From Tsukamurella paurometabola (lineage in GTDB: Bacteria > Actinomycetota > Actinomycetes > Mycobacteriales > Mycobacteriaceae): 64,000 bases of DNA. Both the position numbers and the translations under genes were made by a program. Numbering within the stretch: position 1 is the stretch's first letter; the number at the start of each line of letters is the position of its first letter. The stretch lies in NCBI RefSeq assembly GCF_900631615.1, contig NZ_LR131273.1, positions 2,574,850 to 2,638,849 of the forward strand. Reading direction: 5' to 3'. The notes under the pieces were generated by a model. The model ran no database searches and was not told the origin of the DNA. It saw only the letters and a program-made list of their open reading frames with translations. Shown one piece after another: positions 1-9,625 of this stretch.

Positions 1-2529
1 CGCCAGCCCCAGTGCGCCCGCCTGCTGCCGCAGGTTGGACAGCTGCCCGCCGGGGATCTCGTGGTGGTACACCCGTCCCGTCGGGGCCTTGAGGCCGGAC
101 TCGAACGGTGCGTACGCCCCGCGGACCGCCTCCCAGTACGGCTCCAGCGAGCACACCGCGTCGAGGTCGATCCCGGTGTCCCGGTCGGTGTGCGCGGTGG
201 CCGCCACGATCGACGACAGGGAGGGCTGGCTCGTGGTGCCGGACAGGGGCGCGGCGGCCCCGTCAACGGCGTCCGCGCCGGCGGTCCACGCCGCGAGGTA
301 GGTGGCGAGCTGCCCGCCGGGAGTGTCGTGGGTGTGCACGTGCACCGGCAGGTCGAACTCCTTCCGGAGGGCGGTGACCAGCTTCGTCGCCGCGGCCGGC
401 CGGAGCAGCCCGGCCATGTCCTTGATCGCCAGGATGTGCGCGCCCGCCTTGACGATCCGCTCCGCGACGCCCAGGTAGTAGTCCAGCGTGTACAGGCTCT
501 CGCCCGGATTCGCGAGGTCGCCGGTATAGGAGAGTGCGCCCTCGGCGACGGCGGTGTTCGTGGCGAGCACCGCCTCGATGGCGGGACGCATCTGCTCGAC
601 GTCGTTGAGCGCGTCGAAGATCCGGAAGATCCCCACACCGGTGGCGGCCGCCTCGGCGACGAAGGAGTCCGTGACCTGCTGCGGGTACGGGGTGTAGCCG
701 ACGGTGTTCCGGCCGCGCAGCAGCATCTGCAGGCAGATGTTCGGCATCGCCTCGTGCAGCGTGGCGAGCCGCTCCCACGGGTCCTCGTGCAGGAATCGCA
801 GCGCCACGTCGTACGTCGCGCCGCCCCACGCCTCCACCGAGAACAACTGCGGTGTCAGCCGCGCCTCGTACGGCGCGATGGTGGCGAGCGCCGATGTCCG
901 CACGCGGGTCGCCAGCAGTGACTGGTGCGCGTCGCGGAACGTGGTATCGGTGACCGCGAGCGCCGTCTGCGCGCGCAGGTCCGCGGCGAAGCCGGCCGGC
1001 CCCAGGCGCTCGAGCCGCTGCTGCGAGCCCTCCGGAGCGGGGACGCTCAGGTCGATGTCGGGCAACTTGTCGTTGGCGTACACCTTCGTCGGGCGGGTGC
1101 CGTGCGGCTTGTTGACGGTGACGTCCGCCAGGTAGCGCAGGATCTTCGAGGCGGTGTCCGACGAGCCGCGCGCGGTGAGCAGCTCCGGGCGCTGCTCGAT
1201 GAAGGACGTGGTCACCTTCCCGGCGACGAAGTCGGGATCCGCCAGGACCGCCTGCAGGTACGGGATGTTCGTCGCGACGCCGCGGATCCGGAACTCCGCC
1301 AGGGCGCGCCGCGCGCGGACGATCGCGGTCTCCCGGTCGCGGCCGCGGGTGGTGAGTTTGACCAGCATCGAGTCGAAGTGCGGGCTGATCTCGGCGCCCA
1401 CCGAGGTGCCGCCGTCGAGGCGGATGCCCGCGCCGCCCGGCGTGCGGTAGGCGCTGACCCGCCCGGTGTCCGGCCGGAAGCCGTCGGTGGGGTCCTCCGT
1501 GGTGATGCGGCACTGCAGGGCAGCGCCGTTGAGGCGGATCGCGTCCTGCGTGAGCCCCAGTTCCGGCAGCGTGGAACCGGAGGCGACCCTGAGCTGCGCC
1601 GCCACCAGGTCGACGTCGGTGACCTCCTCGGTCACCGTGTGCTCCACCTGGATCCGCGGGTTCATCTCGATGAAGACGTGCCGGCCCTGCGGGTCGACGA
1701 GGAACTCGACGGTGCCGGCGCAGCTGTAGCCGATCGCCGTGGCGAACTTCACCGCGTCGGTGCACAGCCGCTCCCGCAGCTCGTCCGAGATGTTCGGCGC
1801 GGGAGCCATCTCGATCACCTTCTGGTGGCGCCGCTGCAGCGAGCAGTCCCGCTCGAACAGGTGGATCACGTTGCCCGCGGTGTCGGCGAGGATCTGCACC
1901 TCGATGTGCCGCGGGTCGATCACGGCCTCCTCCAGGAACACCGTCGGATCACCGAACGCCGATTCCGCCTCGCGCGAAGCGATCTCGATCGCATCCCGCA
2001 GGTCCTCGATCGCGGCCACGCGCCGCATGCCGCGCCCGCCGCCACCCGCCACGGCCTTGACGAACACCGGGAAGTGCATGTCCTCGGCCGCGGCCAGAAG
2101 TGCGTCCACGTCCGACGACGGCTCCGAGCTGGCGAGCACCGGCAGCCCCGCCTCGCGGGCCGCCGCGATCGCCCGCGCCTTGTTGCCGGTCAGCTCCAGC
2201 ACCTCCGTGGGCGGCCCCACGAACGTGATCCCGCGCTCCGCGCACGCCGCGGCGAGGTCCGGGTTCTCCGACAGGAACCCGTACCCGGGGTACACGGCGT
2301 CCGCACCGGACTTCACCGCGATCCGCAGGATCTCGTCCACGCTCAGGTACGCGCGGACCGGATGCCCCTCCACACCGATCTGGTAGGCCTCGTCGGCCTT
2401 CTGGCGGTGCGGGGAGTTGCGGTCCTCGTACGGGTACACGGCGACGGTGCGCGCGCCGCTCTCCACCGCGGCGCGGAACCCGCGGATCGCGATCTCGCCG
2501 CGGTTGGCCACCAGGACTTTGTTGAACAT
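1..2529 (-). CDS. pyc: Pyruvate carboxylase, N-terminal 843 residues (C-terminus outside window)
   Basis: Anaplerotic ATP- and biotin-dependent carboxylation of pyruvate to oxaloacetate in the cytosol. The visible part starts MFNKVLVANRGEIAIR, the standard biotin-carboxylase N-terminus, at an ATG (2527-2529). A glycine-rich ATP-grasp loop (GGGGRGMR) lies near residue 160. The carboxyltransferase (HMGL-like) domain begins near residue 525 with TTFRDAHQSLLATR, and VHTHDTPGGQ with the metal-binding HTH lies near residues 730-740. The frame stays open to base 1, ending in HEIPGGQLSNLRQQ. The PYC/OADA region and biotinyl Lys domain of this roughly 1130-residue single-chain enzyme must lie beyond the window. 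A weak -10 candidate (TATCAT) is seen at 2608-2613, about 80 nt upstream. The fused architecture separates it from acyl-CoA carboxylase alpha subunits. Confidence 0.95.
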   Translation of the reverse strand, partial: MFNKVLVANRGEIAIRGFRAAVESGARTVAVYPYEDRNSPHRQKADEAYQIGVEGHPVRAYLSVDEILRIAVKSGADAVYPGYGFLSENPDLAAACAERGITFVGPPTEVLELTGNKARAIAAAREAGLPVLASSEPSSDVDALLAAAEDMHFPVFVKAVAGGGGRGMRRVAAIEDLRDAIEIASREAESAFGDPTVFLEEAVIDPRHIEVQILADTAGNVIHLFERDCSLQRRHQKVIEMAPAPNISDELRERLCTDAVKFATAIGYSCAGTVEFLVDPQGRHVFIEMNPRIQVEHTVTEEVTDVDLVAAQLRVASGSTLPELGLTQDAIRLNGAALQCRITTEDPTDGFRPDTGRVSAYRTPGGAGIRLDGGTSVGAEISPHFDSMLVKLTTRGRDRETAIVRARRALAEFRIRGVATNIPYLQAVLADPDFVAGKVTTSFIEQRPELLTARGSSDTASKILRYLADVTVNKPHGTRPTKVYANDKLPDIDLSVPAPEGSQQRLERLGPAGFAADLRAQTALAVTDTTFRDAHQSLLATRVRTSALATIAPYEARLTPQLFSVEAWGGATYDVALRFLHEDPWERLATLHEAMPNICLQMLLRGRNTVGYTPYPQQVTDSFVAEAAATGVGIFRIFDALNDVEQMRPAIEAVLATNTAVAEGALSYTGDLANPGESLYTLDYYLGVAERIVKAGAHILAIKDMAGLLRPAAATKLVTALRKEFDLPVHVHTHDTPGGQLATYLAAWTAGADAVDGAAAPLSGTTSQPSLSSIVAATAHTDRDTGIDLDAVCSLEPYWEAVRGAYAPFESGLKAPTGRVYHHEIPGGQLSNLRQQAGALGLA

Positions 2530-2728
2530 GTTGGTATTACCACCGGTCTTCGTGGGACGGACGACGTGCGCGGCACGGCCCGGGAGTGCTGGAGCCGCCG
2601 CGTGTCGATGATATTGGCGGTCCGACCCGGGCGCGGCGCATCACCGGATCCGGACGCGCTTTGCGCGCGCAATCCGCGGGAACCGGGCATGATGAGCCGT
2701 CAGGCGTTCTGCAACAGGGGAGACGTGG

Positions 2729-4465
2729 ATGAGTGAGGTAGTCGAGGGCGCGGCCGACGCCGCCACCGAGGGGGCCGGGCACATGCTCGACCGGGTCCGG
2801 GAATGGTGGTCGCACCGGTACACCTTCACCGGGACCGCGGTCGGGCTGGTCTTCCTCTGGCTGTCGCTGACCCCGTCGCTGCTGCCTCGCGGTCCGCTGT
2901 TCCAGAGCCTGGTCAGCGGCGGTTCCGGCGCGCTCGGTTACATGTTCGGGGTCTTCGCGGTGTGGCTCGTGCGATTCATGCGGTCGCAGGACTCGACCCC
3001 GCCCGCGCCGCGCACGGCCTGGTGGTGGTTGCTCGGCATCGGCGTCCTCGGAACCACCGGGATGGTGCTGTTCTTCGACGCCTGGCAGACGCGGCTCCGC
3101 GATCTCATGGACGTGGAGTACCTGCGCTTCATCGACTATCTCGAGATCGGCGTGCTGTCGATCGTGCTGCTGTACGTCTTCGTCGAGGTCGGCAAGGGCG
3201 TGCGCACGCTGGTGCGGTGGATCGCGGGCAAGCTCGGCGGCTACTGCCCGCCCCGCGTCGCGGCGGTGGTCGCCGTGGGCCTCGTACTCCTGCTGTCGGT
3301 CGGCGTCATCAACGGCGTCGTGGTGCGGGGCGCGATGGACGCGATGAACACCACCTTCTCCAAGGTCAATCGGGAGGGCGGCACCGACCGCCCGGCTCCC
3401 ACGAGCGCCTTCAGGTCGGGCGGCCCGGGCTCGCTCGTCGAGTGGTCGTCGCTGGGCAAGCAGGGGCGCGTCTTCGTCTCCAACGCGCAGACCGTCGAGC
3501 ACCTCACCGCCTTCAACGGCACTCCCGCCGTGGAGCCGATCCGCACCTACGCCGGGCTCGGTTCGGTGGATTCGGACGATCCCAACCGGTACCGGGCGAT
3601 CGCGGAGAAGACCGCGCAGGAGCTGGAGCGCACCGGCGGCCTGCGGCGCAAGGTGGTCGCGGTCGCGATGACGACCGGCACCGGCTGGGTCAACGAGGCG
3701 GAGGCCGGCGCACTCGAGTACATGTACAACGGCGACACCGCGATCGTCAGCATGCAGTACTCGTACCTCCCCAGCTGGCTGTCCTTCCTCGTCGACAAGC
3801 AGAACGCGCTGGACGCCGGCCAGGCCCTCTTCGAGGCAGTCGACAAGCGGGTCAAGGCACTGCCCGAGGGGCAGCGGCCCAAGCTCGTGGTCTTCGGTGA
3901 GAGCCTCGGCTCGTTCGGCGGTGAGGCCCCGTTCCTCTCGCTCAACAACCTGCTCGCGCGCACCGACGGCGCCCTCTTCTCCGGCCCCACGTTCAACAAC
4001 GAGATGTGGGTGCGGCTGACGCAGCAGCGCGACGCGGGATCGCCGGAGTGGCTGCCCGTGTACCAGCAGGGCGCCAACGTCCGGTTCGCCGCCCGCGCCG
4101 AGGATCTCTCGAACCCGCCCGGTCCGTGGAACGGTCCGCGCGTCGTCTACCTCCAGCACGCCTCGGACCCGATCGGCCGGTGGACGCCGGACCTCGCCTT
4201 CAGCAAGCCGGACTGGCTGCGGGAGAAGCGCGGAGTCGACGTGCTGTCGTCGGTGTCGTGGGTCCCGATCGTCACCTTCCTGCAGGTCTCGGCCGACATG
4301 GCGGTGGCCGTCAACGTGCCCGACGGGCACGGGCACAGCTACGTCAAGGCCGCCGCGGACGCCTGGGCCGCGATCCTGGAACCGCCCGGCTGGACGCCGG
4401 AGAAGACCGCGAAGCTGCGACCGATCCTCAACAGCCAGACCGGCTACAACGAGCCGACCGGGTAG
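2729..4465 (+). CDS. Integral-membrane alpha/beta-hydrolase (two-domain family)
   Basis: A 578-residue protein with a hydrophobic N-terminal half (several membrane spans between about residues 33 and 210) followed by a soluble domain with the nucleophile elbow FGESLG. The presumed catalytic Ser is residue 392. A His in DGHGHSY near the C-terminus is a candidate catalytic base. This matches the actinobacterial family with an alpha/beta-hydrolase N-terminal membrane domain plus catalytic domain (Rv1069c-like, from memory), whose substrate is unknown to me. The start ATG at 2729 has GGGGAG about 8 nt upstream (2717-2722). It is divergent from pyc with a 199-bp gap. The activity is inferred from the fold only. 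Confidence 0.8.
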   Translation: MSEVVEGAADAATEGAGHMLDRVREWWSHRYTFTGTAVGLVFLWLSLTPSLLPRGPLFQSLVSGGSGALGYMFGVFAVWLVRFMRSQDSTPPAPRTAWWWLLGIGVLGTTGMVLFFDAWQTRLRDLMDVEYLRFIDYLEIGVLSIVLLYVFVEVGKGVRTLVRWIAGKLGGYCPPRVAAVVAVGLVLLLSVGVINGVVVRGAMDAMNTTFSKVNREGGTDRPAPTSAFRSGGPGSLVEWSSLGKQGRVFVSNAQTVEHLTAFNGTPAVEPIRTYAGLGSVDSDDPNRYRAIAEKTAQELERTGGLRRKVVAVAMTTGTGWVNEAEAGALEYMYNGDTAIVSMQYSYLPSWLSFLVDKQNALDAGQALFEAVDKRVKALPEGQRPKLVVFGESLGSFGGEAPFLSLNNLLARTDGALFSGPTFNNEMWVRLTQQRDAGSPEWLPVYQQGANVRFAARAEDLSNPPGPWNGPRVVYLQHASDPIGRWTPDLAFSKPDWLREKRGVDVLSSVSWVPIVTFLQVSADMAVAVNVPDGHGHSYVKAAADAWAAILEPPGWTPEKTAKLRPILNSQTGYNEPTG

Positions 4466-4505
4466 CCGGGCGTCGGCCGCCGAGGCGGGCCGGGCCCCGG
4501 CACGG

Positions 4506-4970
4506 TCAGACGGCCCCGTCGAAGCCGTTCTGCCGCCACGCCTCGTAGGCGACGATCGCGGCGCTGTTGGCGAGATTGAGGGAACGCCGGCCGGCGAGCA
4601 TGGGGATGCGGAGCGCCTCGGTGATGCGCGGGTCCGCGAGCACCTCCGGCGGGAGTCCCGTGGGCTCCGGGCCGAACAGGAGGACGTCACCCGGTGCGTA
4701 CGCCACCTCGTGGTGGTGCCGGGTCGCGTGCGCGGTGTAGGCGTAGACGGTCCGCGGTCGGAGCGCCGCCCACGCGGCGTCCAGGTCGGCGTGGACGCTC
4801 ACGTGCGCGAGGTCGTGATAGTCGAGCCCGGCGCGGCGGAGCTTCGGCTCGGACAGGTCGAAGCCCAACGGTTCGACCAGGTGCAGCTCGCATCCGGTGA
4901 CGGCGGCGATGCGGATCGCGTTGCCCGTGTTGGGAGCGATCCGGGGTTCGAAGAACAGAATGCGGAACAC
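4506..4970 (-). CDS. trmL: tRNA (cytidine/uridine-34 2'-O)-methyltransferase
   Basis: A 154-residue SPOUT-class methyltransferase that would 2'-O-methylate the wobble base of tRNA-Leu isoacceptors. The protein opens (M)FRILFFEPRIAPNTGNAIR and carries the C-terminal knot motifs LLFGPEPTGLP and LNLANSAAIVAYEAWRQ. The start is placed at GTG 4968-4970 because homologues start at this Phe-Arg and because AGGA lies 9 nt upstream. A longer form from GTG 4988 would add six unconserved residues. Both starts lie within a long hairpin (see 4961-5000). The gene is tandem with the DUF308 gene, 49 bp downstream of it. Confidence 0.9.
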   Translation of the reverse strand: MFRILFFEPRIAPNTGNAIRIAAVTGCELHLVEPLGFDLSEPKLRRAGLDYHDLAHVSVHADLDAAWAALRPRTVYAYTAHATRHHHEVAYAPGDVLLFGPEPTGLPPEVLADPRITEALRIPMLAGRRSLNLANSAAIVAYEAWRQNGFDGAV

Positions 4971-5000
4971 GGGTGACGATCCTGTCACCCGTGTCCCGCA
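4961..5000 (-). terminator. Long hairpin covering the trmL start codon; terminator and/or translational control
   Basis: The arms 4961-4977 and 4984-5000 pair at 16 of 17 positions; only 4966/4995 is mismatched. The 6-nt loop reads AGGATC on the minus strand, so the likely trmL Shine-Dalgarno sits in the loop and the GTG start in the 3' arm. The position just after the DUF308 stop (5020) also suits a terminator for that gene. There is no U-tract. Confidence 0.6.
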
Positions 5001-5019
5001 TTCGGGGGAGGAGGGGCGG

Positions 5020-5631
5020 TCAGCCGACCAGGCCGGACACGCGCCGCTGCACCTGCTTGGCGGTGCTGCGCAGCTGGAAGGCGGAGATGACCTGGACGAT
5101 GCCGATGGCGACGGCCCAGATGCCCGCGACCAGCACGAGCACCTCGACGGAGAACGGGTACGCGATGAGCACCGCGCCGCCCGCGAGGCTGAGGATGCCC
5201 AGGATCACGACCCACACCCGGTTGGGGAGCTGCTTGTCGGAGATGCCGATCACGATCGAGGTGACGCCGGAGAAGATCCAGCTGACGCCGATCCAGATGC
5301 CGAGGATCGCCACCGAGTTGACGACGTCGTCACGGAAGCACGAGACGCCCAGGACCAGCGCGAGCGCGCCACTGATCACGGTCAGCACCCGGTGCTGGGT
5401 CTCGCCGAGCAGGCCCGCGATCACCTGGAAGGCGCCCGTCAGTAGGAGGAAGACACCGAAGAGGATGCCGACGACCAGCGTGGTGGGCCCGGGCCACACC
5501 GCGATGATGACGCCGAGGACGATGGACAGGACGCCGAGCGCCAGGATGGCCTGCCACGTGGACTTGACGCCCTGCTGGATGCCCTGGACGCCCTGCTGGA
5601 TGCCCTGCTGGAGGGGATTCTGATCAGTCAT
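5020..5631 (-). CDS. HdeD/DUF308-family membrane protein
   Basis: A 203-residue protein of the DUF308 (HdeD-like) family. The short N-terminus is rich in QQG repeats ([16 protein letters not shown]), encoded by a tandem near-repeat at about 5570-5612. About six membrane helices follow in the typical pattern of repeated two-helix units with WP and GI turns ([37 protein letters not shown]). The HdeD family is linked to acid stress in enterobacteria, but the actinobacterial members have no role known to me. The start is ATG 5629-5631. It is divergent from folD with an 87-bp gap. Confidence 0.8.
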   Translation of the reverse strand: MTDQNPLQQGIQQGVQGIQQGVKSTWQAILALGVLSIVLGVIIAVWPGPTTLVVGILFGVFLLLTGAFQVIAGLLGETQHRVLTVISGALALVLGVSCFRDDVVNSVAILGIWIGVSWIFSGVTSIVIGISDKQLPNRVWVVILGILSLAGGAVLIAYPFSVEVLVLVAGIWAVAIGIVQVISAFQLRSTAKQVQRRVSGLVG

Positions 5632-5705
5632 GGGTTCAGTATCGGTTGGAATACGAACGAAAGCGACTCGAACCGGTGGAAATCGTCGGCCGGATCCGAG
5701 GGCGA

Positions 5706-5711
5706 TAGGAT
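5706..5711 (+). promoter_or_regulatory. Putative -10 of folD (leaderless)
   Basis: TAGGAT lies 7 nt before the GTG at 5719, which would place transcription initiation at or next to the start codon. The same bases include AGGA, which could instead act as a ribosome-binding site. Confidence 0.45.
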
Positions 5712-5718
5712 GTGCGCC

Positions 5719-6585
5719 GTGACGGCTCTCGTATTGGACGGTAAGAAGACCCGCGACGAACTCTTCGAGAGCTTCCGCGAGCGCGTGACCGCGCTGCGGG
5801 CGCGCGGGGTCGTCCCCGGGCTCGGCACCGTCCTCGTGGGCGACGATCCGGGCTCGCACTCCTACGTCAAGGGCAAGCACGCCGACTGCGCGAAGGTCGG
5901 CATCGAGTCGATCCGCCGTGACCTCCCGGCGGAGATCACGCAACCCGAGCTCGAGGCCGTGATCGACGAGCTCAACGCGGATCCCGCGTGCACCGGCTAC
6001 ATCGTGCAGCTGCCGCTGCCGAAGCACATCGACGAGAACGCGATCCTCGAGCGGATCGATCCGGCCAAGGACGCCGACGGCCTGCACCCGACCAACCTGG
6101 GCCGCCTGGTGCTGGGCGCCGACGGGCCGCTGCCGTGCACCCCGCACGGCATCGTCCACCTGCTGCGCCGCTACGACGTCCCGCTCGACGGCGCGCACGT
6201 CGTGGTGGTGGGGCGCGGCGTCACGGTCGGTCGCCCGATCGGCCTGCTGCTGACCCGCCGGTCCGAGAACGCCACGGTCACCCTGTGCCACACCGGTACC
6301 CGCGACCTGGCCGCCGAGGTGCGGCGCGCCGACATCGTGATCGCCGCGGCCGGCGTGCCCGGCCTCATCACCGCGGACATGGTCAAGCCCGGCGCCGCGG
6401 TGCTGGACGTGGGCGTGAGTCGCACCGCCGACGGCCTGCGGGGCGACGTGGATCCCGGCGTCGCCGAGGTCGCCGGCCACCTCTCGCCCAACCCCGGGGG
6501 CGTCGGCCCCCTGACCCGGGCCTTCCTGCTGGGCAACGTGATCGACGCCGCGGAGCGCGACCTCGCGCGTTCGGGCGGGGCGTAG
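5719..6585 (+). CDS. folD: Bifunctional methylene-THF dehydrogenase / methenyl-THF cyclohydrolase
   Basis: Interconverts 5,10-methylene-, methenyl- and 10-formyl-tetrahydrofolate with NADP, supplying one-carbon units for purine and methionine synthesis. The 288-residue product shows the FolD motifs [13 protein letters not shown] with the catalytic Lys, [32 protein letters not shown], the Rossmann segment [12 protein letters not shown], and the C-terminal [15 protein letters not shown]. The start is set at GTG 5719 rather than the in-frame ATG 5710, because the latter lies inside the promoter/SD sequence and homologues begin about here. The downstream DUF3017 gene overlaps by one base, a pairing conserved in mycobacteria. 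Confidence 0.95.
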   Translation: MTALVLDGKKTRDELFESFRERVTALRARGVVPGLGTVLVGDDPGSHSYVKGKHADCAKVGIESIRRDLPAEITQPELEAVIDELNADPACTGYIVQLPLPKHIDENAILERIDPAKDADGLHPTNLGRLVLGADGPLPCTPHGIVHLLRRYDVPLDGAHVVVVGRGVTVGRPIGLLLTRRSENATVTLCHTGTRDLAAEVRRADIVIAAAGVPGLITADMVKPGAAVLDVGVSRTADGLRGDVDPGVAEVAGHLSPNPGGVGPLTRAFLLGNVIDAAERDLARSGGA

Positions 6586-6899
6586 TGACCGAACCCGCGG
6601 TCGAGCAGTACCGGCGCGCCCGGGTGGTGCGTGCGGTGATCGCGAACGCGGGATACGTGGCGGTCGTGGGTGTCCTGGCGGCCGGGATGGTCCTGGTGGG
6701 CCTGGAGTACTGGCGGCGCGGCCTGTACGTCTTCGGCGCGGGAACCGGCCTCGGCGCCGTGCTCCGCGCCACGCTGCCCGAGCGCAGGCAGGGGCTGCTG
6801 CGCGTGCGGAGCCGGTGGTTCGACGCCACGGTGCTGGCGTTGGCCGCCGTCGCCATCCTCGTCGTCTCCTACGGCATCAGCCCGCTCGGCACCAAGTAA
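6585..6899 (+). CDS. DUF3017 small membrane protein
   Basis: A 104-residue protein starting at GTG 6585, which shares its first base with the folD stop (TAGTG). It has three predicted membrane helices (NAGYVAVVGVLAAGMVLVGL; GLYVFGAGTGLGAVLRATL; ATVLALAAVAILVVSYGI) and a basic cytosolic loop (PERRQGLLRVRSRW). It matches the DUF3017 family found directly after folD in mycobacteria (Rv3355c position, from memory). The function is unknown; tight translational coupling suggests co-expression with folD. Confidence 0.75.
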   Translation: MTEPAVEQYRRARVVRAVIANAGYVAVVGVLAAGMVLVGLEYWRRGLYVFGAGTGLGAVLRATLPERRQGLLRVRSRWFDATVLALAAVAILVVSYGISPLGTK

Positions 6900-7004
6900 C
6901 CCGCATACTCGAAACAGCAGATTTCTATTCCTGTATGTAACGTTTCGGCATCGGGTACGATGTGGGCAGATAACGGCTCGGTGAGCGACCCGATCGGAGG
7001 TGCC

Positions 7005-8411
7005 ATGAGGATCTCGTCCTTCGGCGCGTCCGTGGGCTCCGGTCCCGTGCACTGCGTGCTCCTCGACATCGAGGACGGGCACGTCGTCGGCCGCCAGGCG
7101 CGCACCATCGATCCGGGGCCGTACCGGCTCGGGCGCCGCGGCAACCTGCTGTCCTCGGGTTTCGACCTGCTCGCGAGCCATGCGGAGGGCGACGTCGACG
7201 CCTCCGCGGTGACGGTCCGCTCGCGGCGCGACCTGCTCTCCGTCCGCCTGGGTGCGCGCGGCGGGGTCCGCGCCGCGGGGATCGTGCGCGACGCCGACGC
7301 CGTCCTGCGGGGCCTCGGTGAGCGCGGCTCCATCGCCCGGTACGACGCGGCGCTGGTCGCCGACCTCGGTGTCGACGGGACGCGCCTCTACACGGTGCGC
7401 GACGGTGCGATCACGGCCGAGCGGCGCACGCGGGCCGTCGTCTCCGACGGTGCCGGTTCCGCTGCCGCGGATCACGTCGCAGCGCTCGTCCGTTCGGCCC
7501 TCGCCGGGGCGTCCGCCGCACCCGAGGCGATGGCGCTCGTCGGCGCCGGGGCTCTGAACACCGTTGTCCGGGAAGCGGTTTCCGGGGTCGCGCGCGACGC
7601 CGGGATCGAGCCGGTCCTCGTCGACGAGCCGGAGACGATCACCGCCTCCGGCGCCGCGCTCATCGCGGCGGACCGCCGGGCCGCGGGGACGGCACCGTCG
7701 TCACTGGTGGACAGCGGGATCGGCGTCCTGGGCGGGCACAGCGTGCGGCTCACCGCGGCCATCCTGCCGCTCCTGGTGGTCGCCGCGTTGACCGGCGCGG
7801 TGCTCGCCACGGGATACGCCACCGGGATCATCGGGCCGGCCGCGCGGAGCACCGAGGAGGTCGTCCCCACGTCCTCCGATTCGGTGACCCCCGAGGACCT
7901 CAGCACCACCACGGAGCCGCGGATCACCAGCGTGACGTCGACGCTGCCGCCCGCCAAGCCGGTCGCGCCCACGCCGGTGCCGCCCGAGCACGGCGACGGC
8001 GACCCGATCACGCCCACGATGACGACCTTCGCCCCGCCGCCCGTGATCCCCACCACGACGCGGCCGCCGGTGCCGTCGACACCGACCGTCCCGCCGACAT
8101 CGCCGACGGGCACGCTGCCGACCACGATCCTCCCGACGATCCCCACCGGAAGCCCGACGGGGACGCCGTCCGGGACCACCGCGCCCAGCACCCCCACCGA
8201 GGGCACCGGCACGCCCACACCGGAATCACCGGCGCCGAGGCCGGGCAACGGCCTCGTGGCCCCCGCGACCGGCGCCGCGCAGGGGACGGGGAGCTCCAGT
8301 TCGAATCCGGTGAACACCGGAGCGGCGCAGTCGGACGCGACGGCGGAGGTGGTCACGGGAGAGCCGCCGGCTCCGTCCTCCGCGCCGACGGTGACGGAAC
8401 CCGCGCCCTGA
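7005..8411 (+). CDS. Anchored protein: actin-like N-domain, one TM helix, Pro/Thr-rich outer tail
   Basis: A 468-residue protein starting at ATG 7005 with GGAGG 6 nt upstream (6996-7000). Residues 1-225 form a globular domain with alternating strand/Gly patterns (DAALVADLGVDGTRLYTVRDG; MALVGAGALNTVVREAV) that resemble a sugar-kinase/actin-type ATPase fold. I see no convincing phosphate loops, so this assignment is tentative. One membrane helix (about 254-276, LLPLLVVAALTGAVLATGYA) is followed by some 190 residues dominated by Pro, Thr, Ser and Gly. The tail would lie outside the membrane and could span the cell wall. The layout resembles anchored mycobacterial cell-envelope proteins of unknown role. 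A possible -10 (TACGAT) lies at 6957-6962. Confidence 0.6.
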   Translation: MRISSFGASVGSGPVHCVLLDIEDGHVVGRQARTIDPGPYRLGRRGNLLSSGFDLLASHAEGDVDASAVTVRSRRDLLSVRLGARGGVRAAGIVRDADAVLRGLGERGSIARYDAALVADLGVDGTRLYTVRDGAITAERRTRAVVSDGAGSAAADHVAALVRSALAGASAAPEAMALVGAGALNTVVREAVSGVARDAGIEPVLVDEPETITASGAALIAADRRAAGTAPSSLVDSGIGVLGGHSVRLTAAILPLLVVAALTGAVLATGYATGIIGPAARSTEEVVPTSSDSVTPEDLSTTTEPRITSVTSTLPPAKPVAPTPVPPEHGDGDPITPTMTTFAPPPVIPTTTRPPVPSTPTVPPTSPTGTLPTTILPTIPTGSPTGTPSGTTAPSTPTEGTGTPTPESPAPRPGNGLVAPATGAAQGTGSSSSNPVNTGAAQSDATAEVVTGEPPAPSSAPTVTEPAP

Positions 8412-8432
8412 CGCGGCGCTCTCGCGGACCGA

Positions 8433-9581
8433 TCAGCGGCGCGCGAACTCGAGGGTCCGGCGGAGCAGGGAGTCCACGGCGTCCTTCTCGGTGAGGAAGC
8501 CGTCGTGTCCGTCGCGGGAGTGCACGATCACCGGATCCCCACTGCCGGGCAGCAGCTCGGCGAGCTCGCGCTGCAGCCGCACCGGGTAGAGACGATCGGA
8601 GTCGATGCCGCCCACCACGACCGGGACCCGGCACGCGCGCAGGGCCGCGTCCACGCCGCCCCGGCCGCGGCCGACGTCGTGATGATTGAGCACCTCAGTG
8701 AGAACCACGTAGCTCCCGGCGTCGAACCGGTTCACCAGCTTCGCGGCCTGGTGTTCCAGGTACGAGGTCACCGCGTACCGGCCACCCGCGCGCGGTTCCT
8801 CGCGGCCCTGCGGGCGGTTCTCGAACCTGCTGTCCAGCTCGATCTCCGTGCGATAGGTCAGGTGCGCGATGCGCCGCGCGACGCCGAGCCCGGCGTCCGG
8901 GGTGCGTCCGGTGCCGTAGTAGTCGCCGCCCTGCCAGTGCGGGTCGGCCCGGATCGCGGCGATCTGCGTGGTCTGCGTGCCGATCTGATCGGCGGTGGCG
9001 CGGGCGCCCACCGCGAGGACCAGGGCCGAGCGGACGAAGTCCCCGTACATGAGGGCCCACTCGAGGGCCCGCGCGCCGCCCATCGACCCGCCGACGACCG
9101 AGGCGATGTCGTGCACGTCGAGGGCCCGCAGGAGAGCGGCTTCGGCCTCCACCTGGTCGCGCACGGTGATCACGGGGAAGCGGGAACCGTAGGGACGTCC
9201 GTCGGGGGCGATGGATCCGGGCCCCGTCGACCCCGAGCAGCCGCCCAGGACGTTCGCGGAGACCACGCACCACTCGTCCGTGTCGACGGCGGCGCCGGGG
9301 CCGATCAGCCCGTCCCACCAGCCGGCCGAGCGGTGATCGGCGTCCGCGGGCCCGGTGACGTGGGAGTCTCCCGTGAGCGCGTGCAAGGCCACCACGACGT
9401 TGTCGCGGGCAGCGTTGGGGGTACCCCAGCGCTGGAACGACATCGTCACGTCCTCGAGGACCGCACCGGACTCCAGCACCAGCGGGCCCAGCGCCACCGT
9501 CTGCACCGCGCCGTCGGGGACGCGTGCCCAATCGCCCAGCGGGCTGTCGACCGGCCGGCCTGTGCGGGTGCTGATGGTCAC
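8433..9581 (-). CDS. metX: Homoserine O-acetyltransferase
   Basis: Transfers acetyl from acetyl-CoA to L-homoserine in methionine synthesis. The 382-residue alpha/beta-hydrolase-fold protein has the nucleophile in [14 protein letters not shown] (Ser166) and the C-terminal acid/His in [10 protein letters not shown] and SRDGHDGFL. The substrate-pocket block [15 protein letters not shown] is typical of MetX. The start is GTG 9579-9581 with GAGGAGAGG about 5 nt upstream; a longer reading from 9647 would run through the riboswitch. No O-acetylhomoserine sulfhydrylase gene is adjacent, unlike in many actinobacteria. Expression is likely shut down by SAM through the upstream riboswitch. Confidence 0.95.
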   Translation of the reverse strand: MTISTRTGRPVDSPLGDWARVPDGAVQTVALGPLVLESGAVLEDVTMSFQRWGTPNAARDNVVVALHALTGDSHVTGPADADHRSAGWWDGLIGPGAAVDTDEWCVVSANVLGGCSGSTGPGSIAPDGRPYGSRFPVITVRDQVEAEAALLRALDVHDIASVVGGSMGGARALEWALMYGDFVRSALVLAVGARATADQIGTQTTQIAAIRADPHWQGGDYYGTGRTPDAGLGVARRIAHLTYRTEIELDSRFENRPQGREEPRAGGRYAVTSYLEHQAAKLVNRFDAGSYVVLTEVLNHHDVGRGRGGVDAALRACRVPVVVGGIDSDRLYPVRLQRELAELLPGSGDPVIVHSRDGHDGFLTEKDAVDSLLRRTLEFARR

Positions 9582-9625
9582 CGAACCTCTCCTCGCGCTT
9601 GCCACCCGGCGGCGACCGCCGGGAA

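Noticed and set aside
2537-4690. A 717-codon minus-strand frame opposite the membrane hydrolase
   Set aside because: A shadow frame; the plus strand has membrane helices and a nucleophile elbow.
8280-8310. A TTCGAATCC sequence resembling a tRNA T-loop
   Set aside because: No acceptor stem or anticodon arm around it; it lies inside a coding region.
7862-8400. Proline/threonine-rich tract considered as tandem protein repeats
   Set aside because: No regular unit length; it reads as a low-complexity wall-spanning tail.
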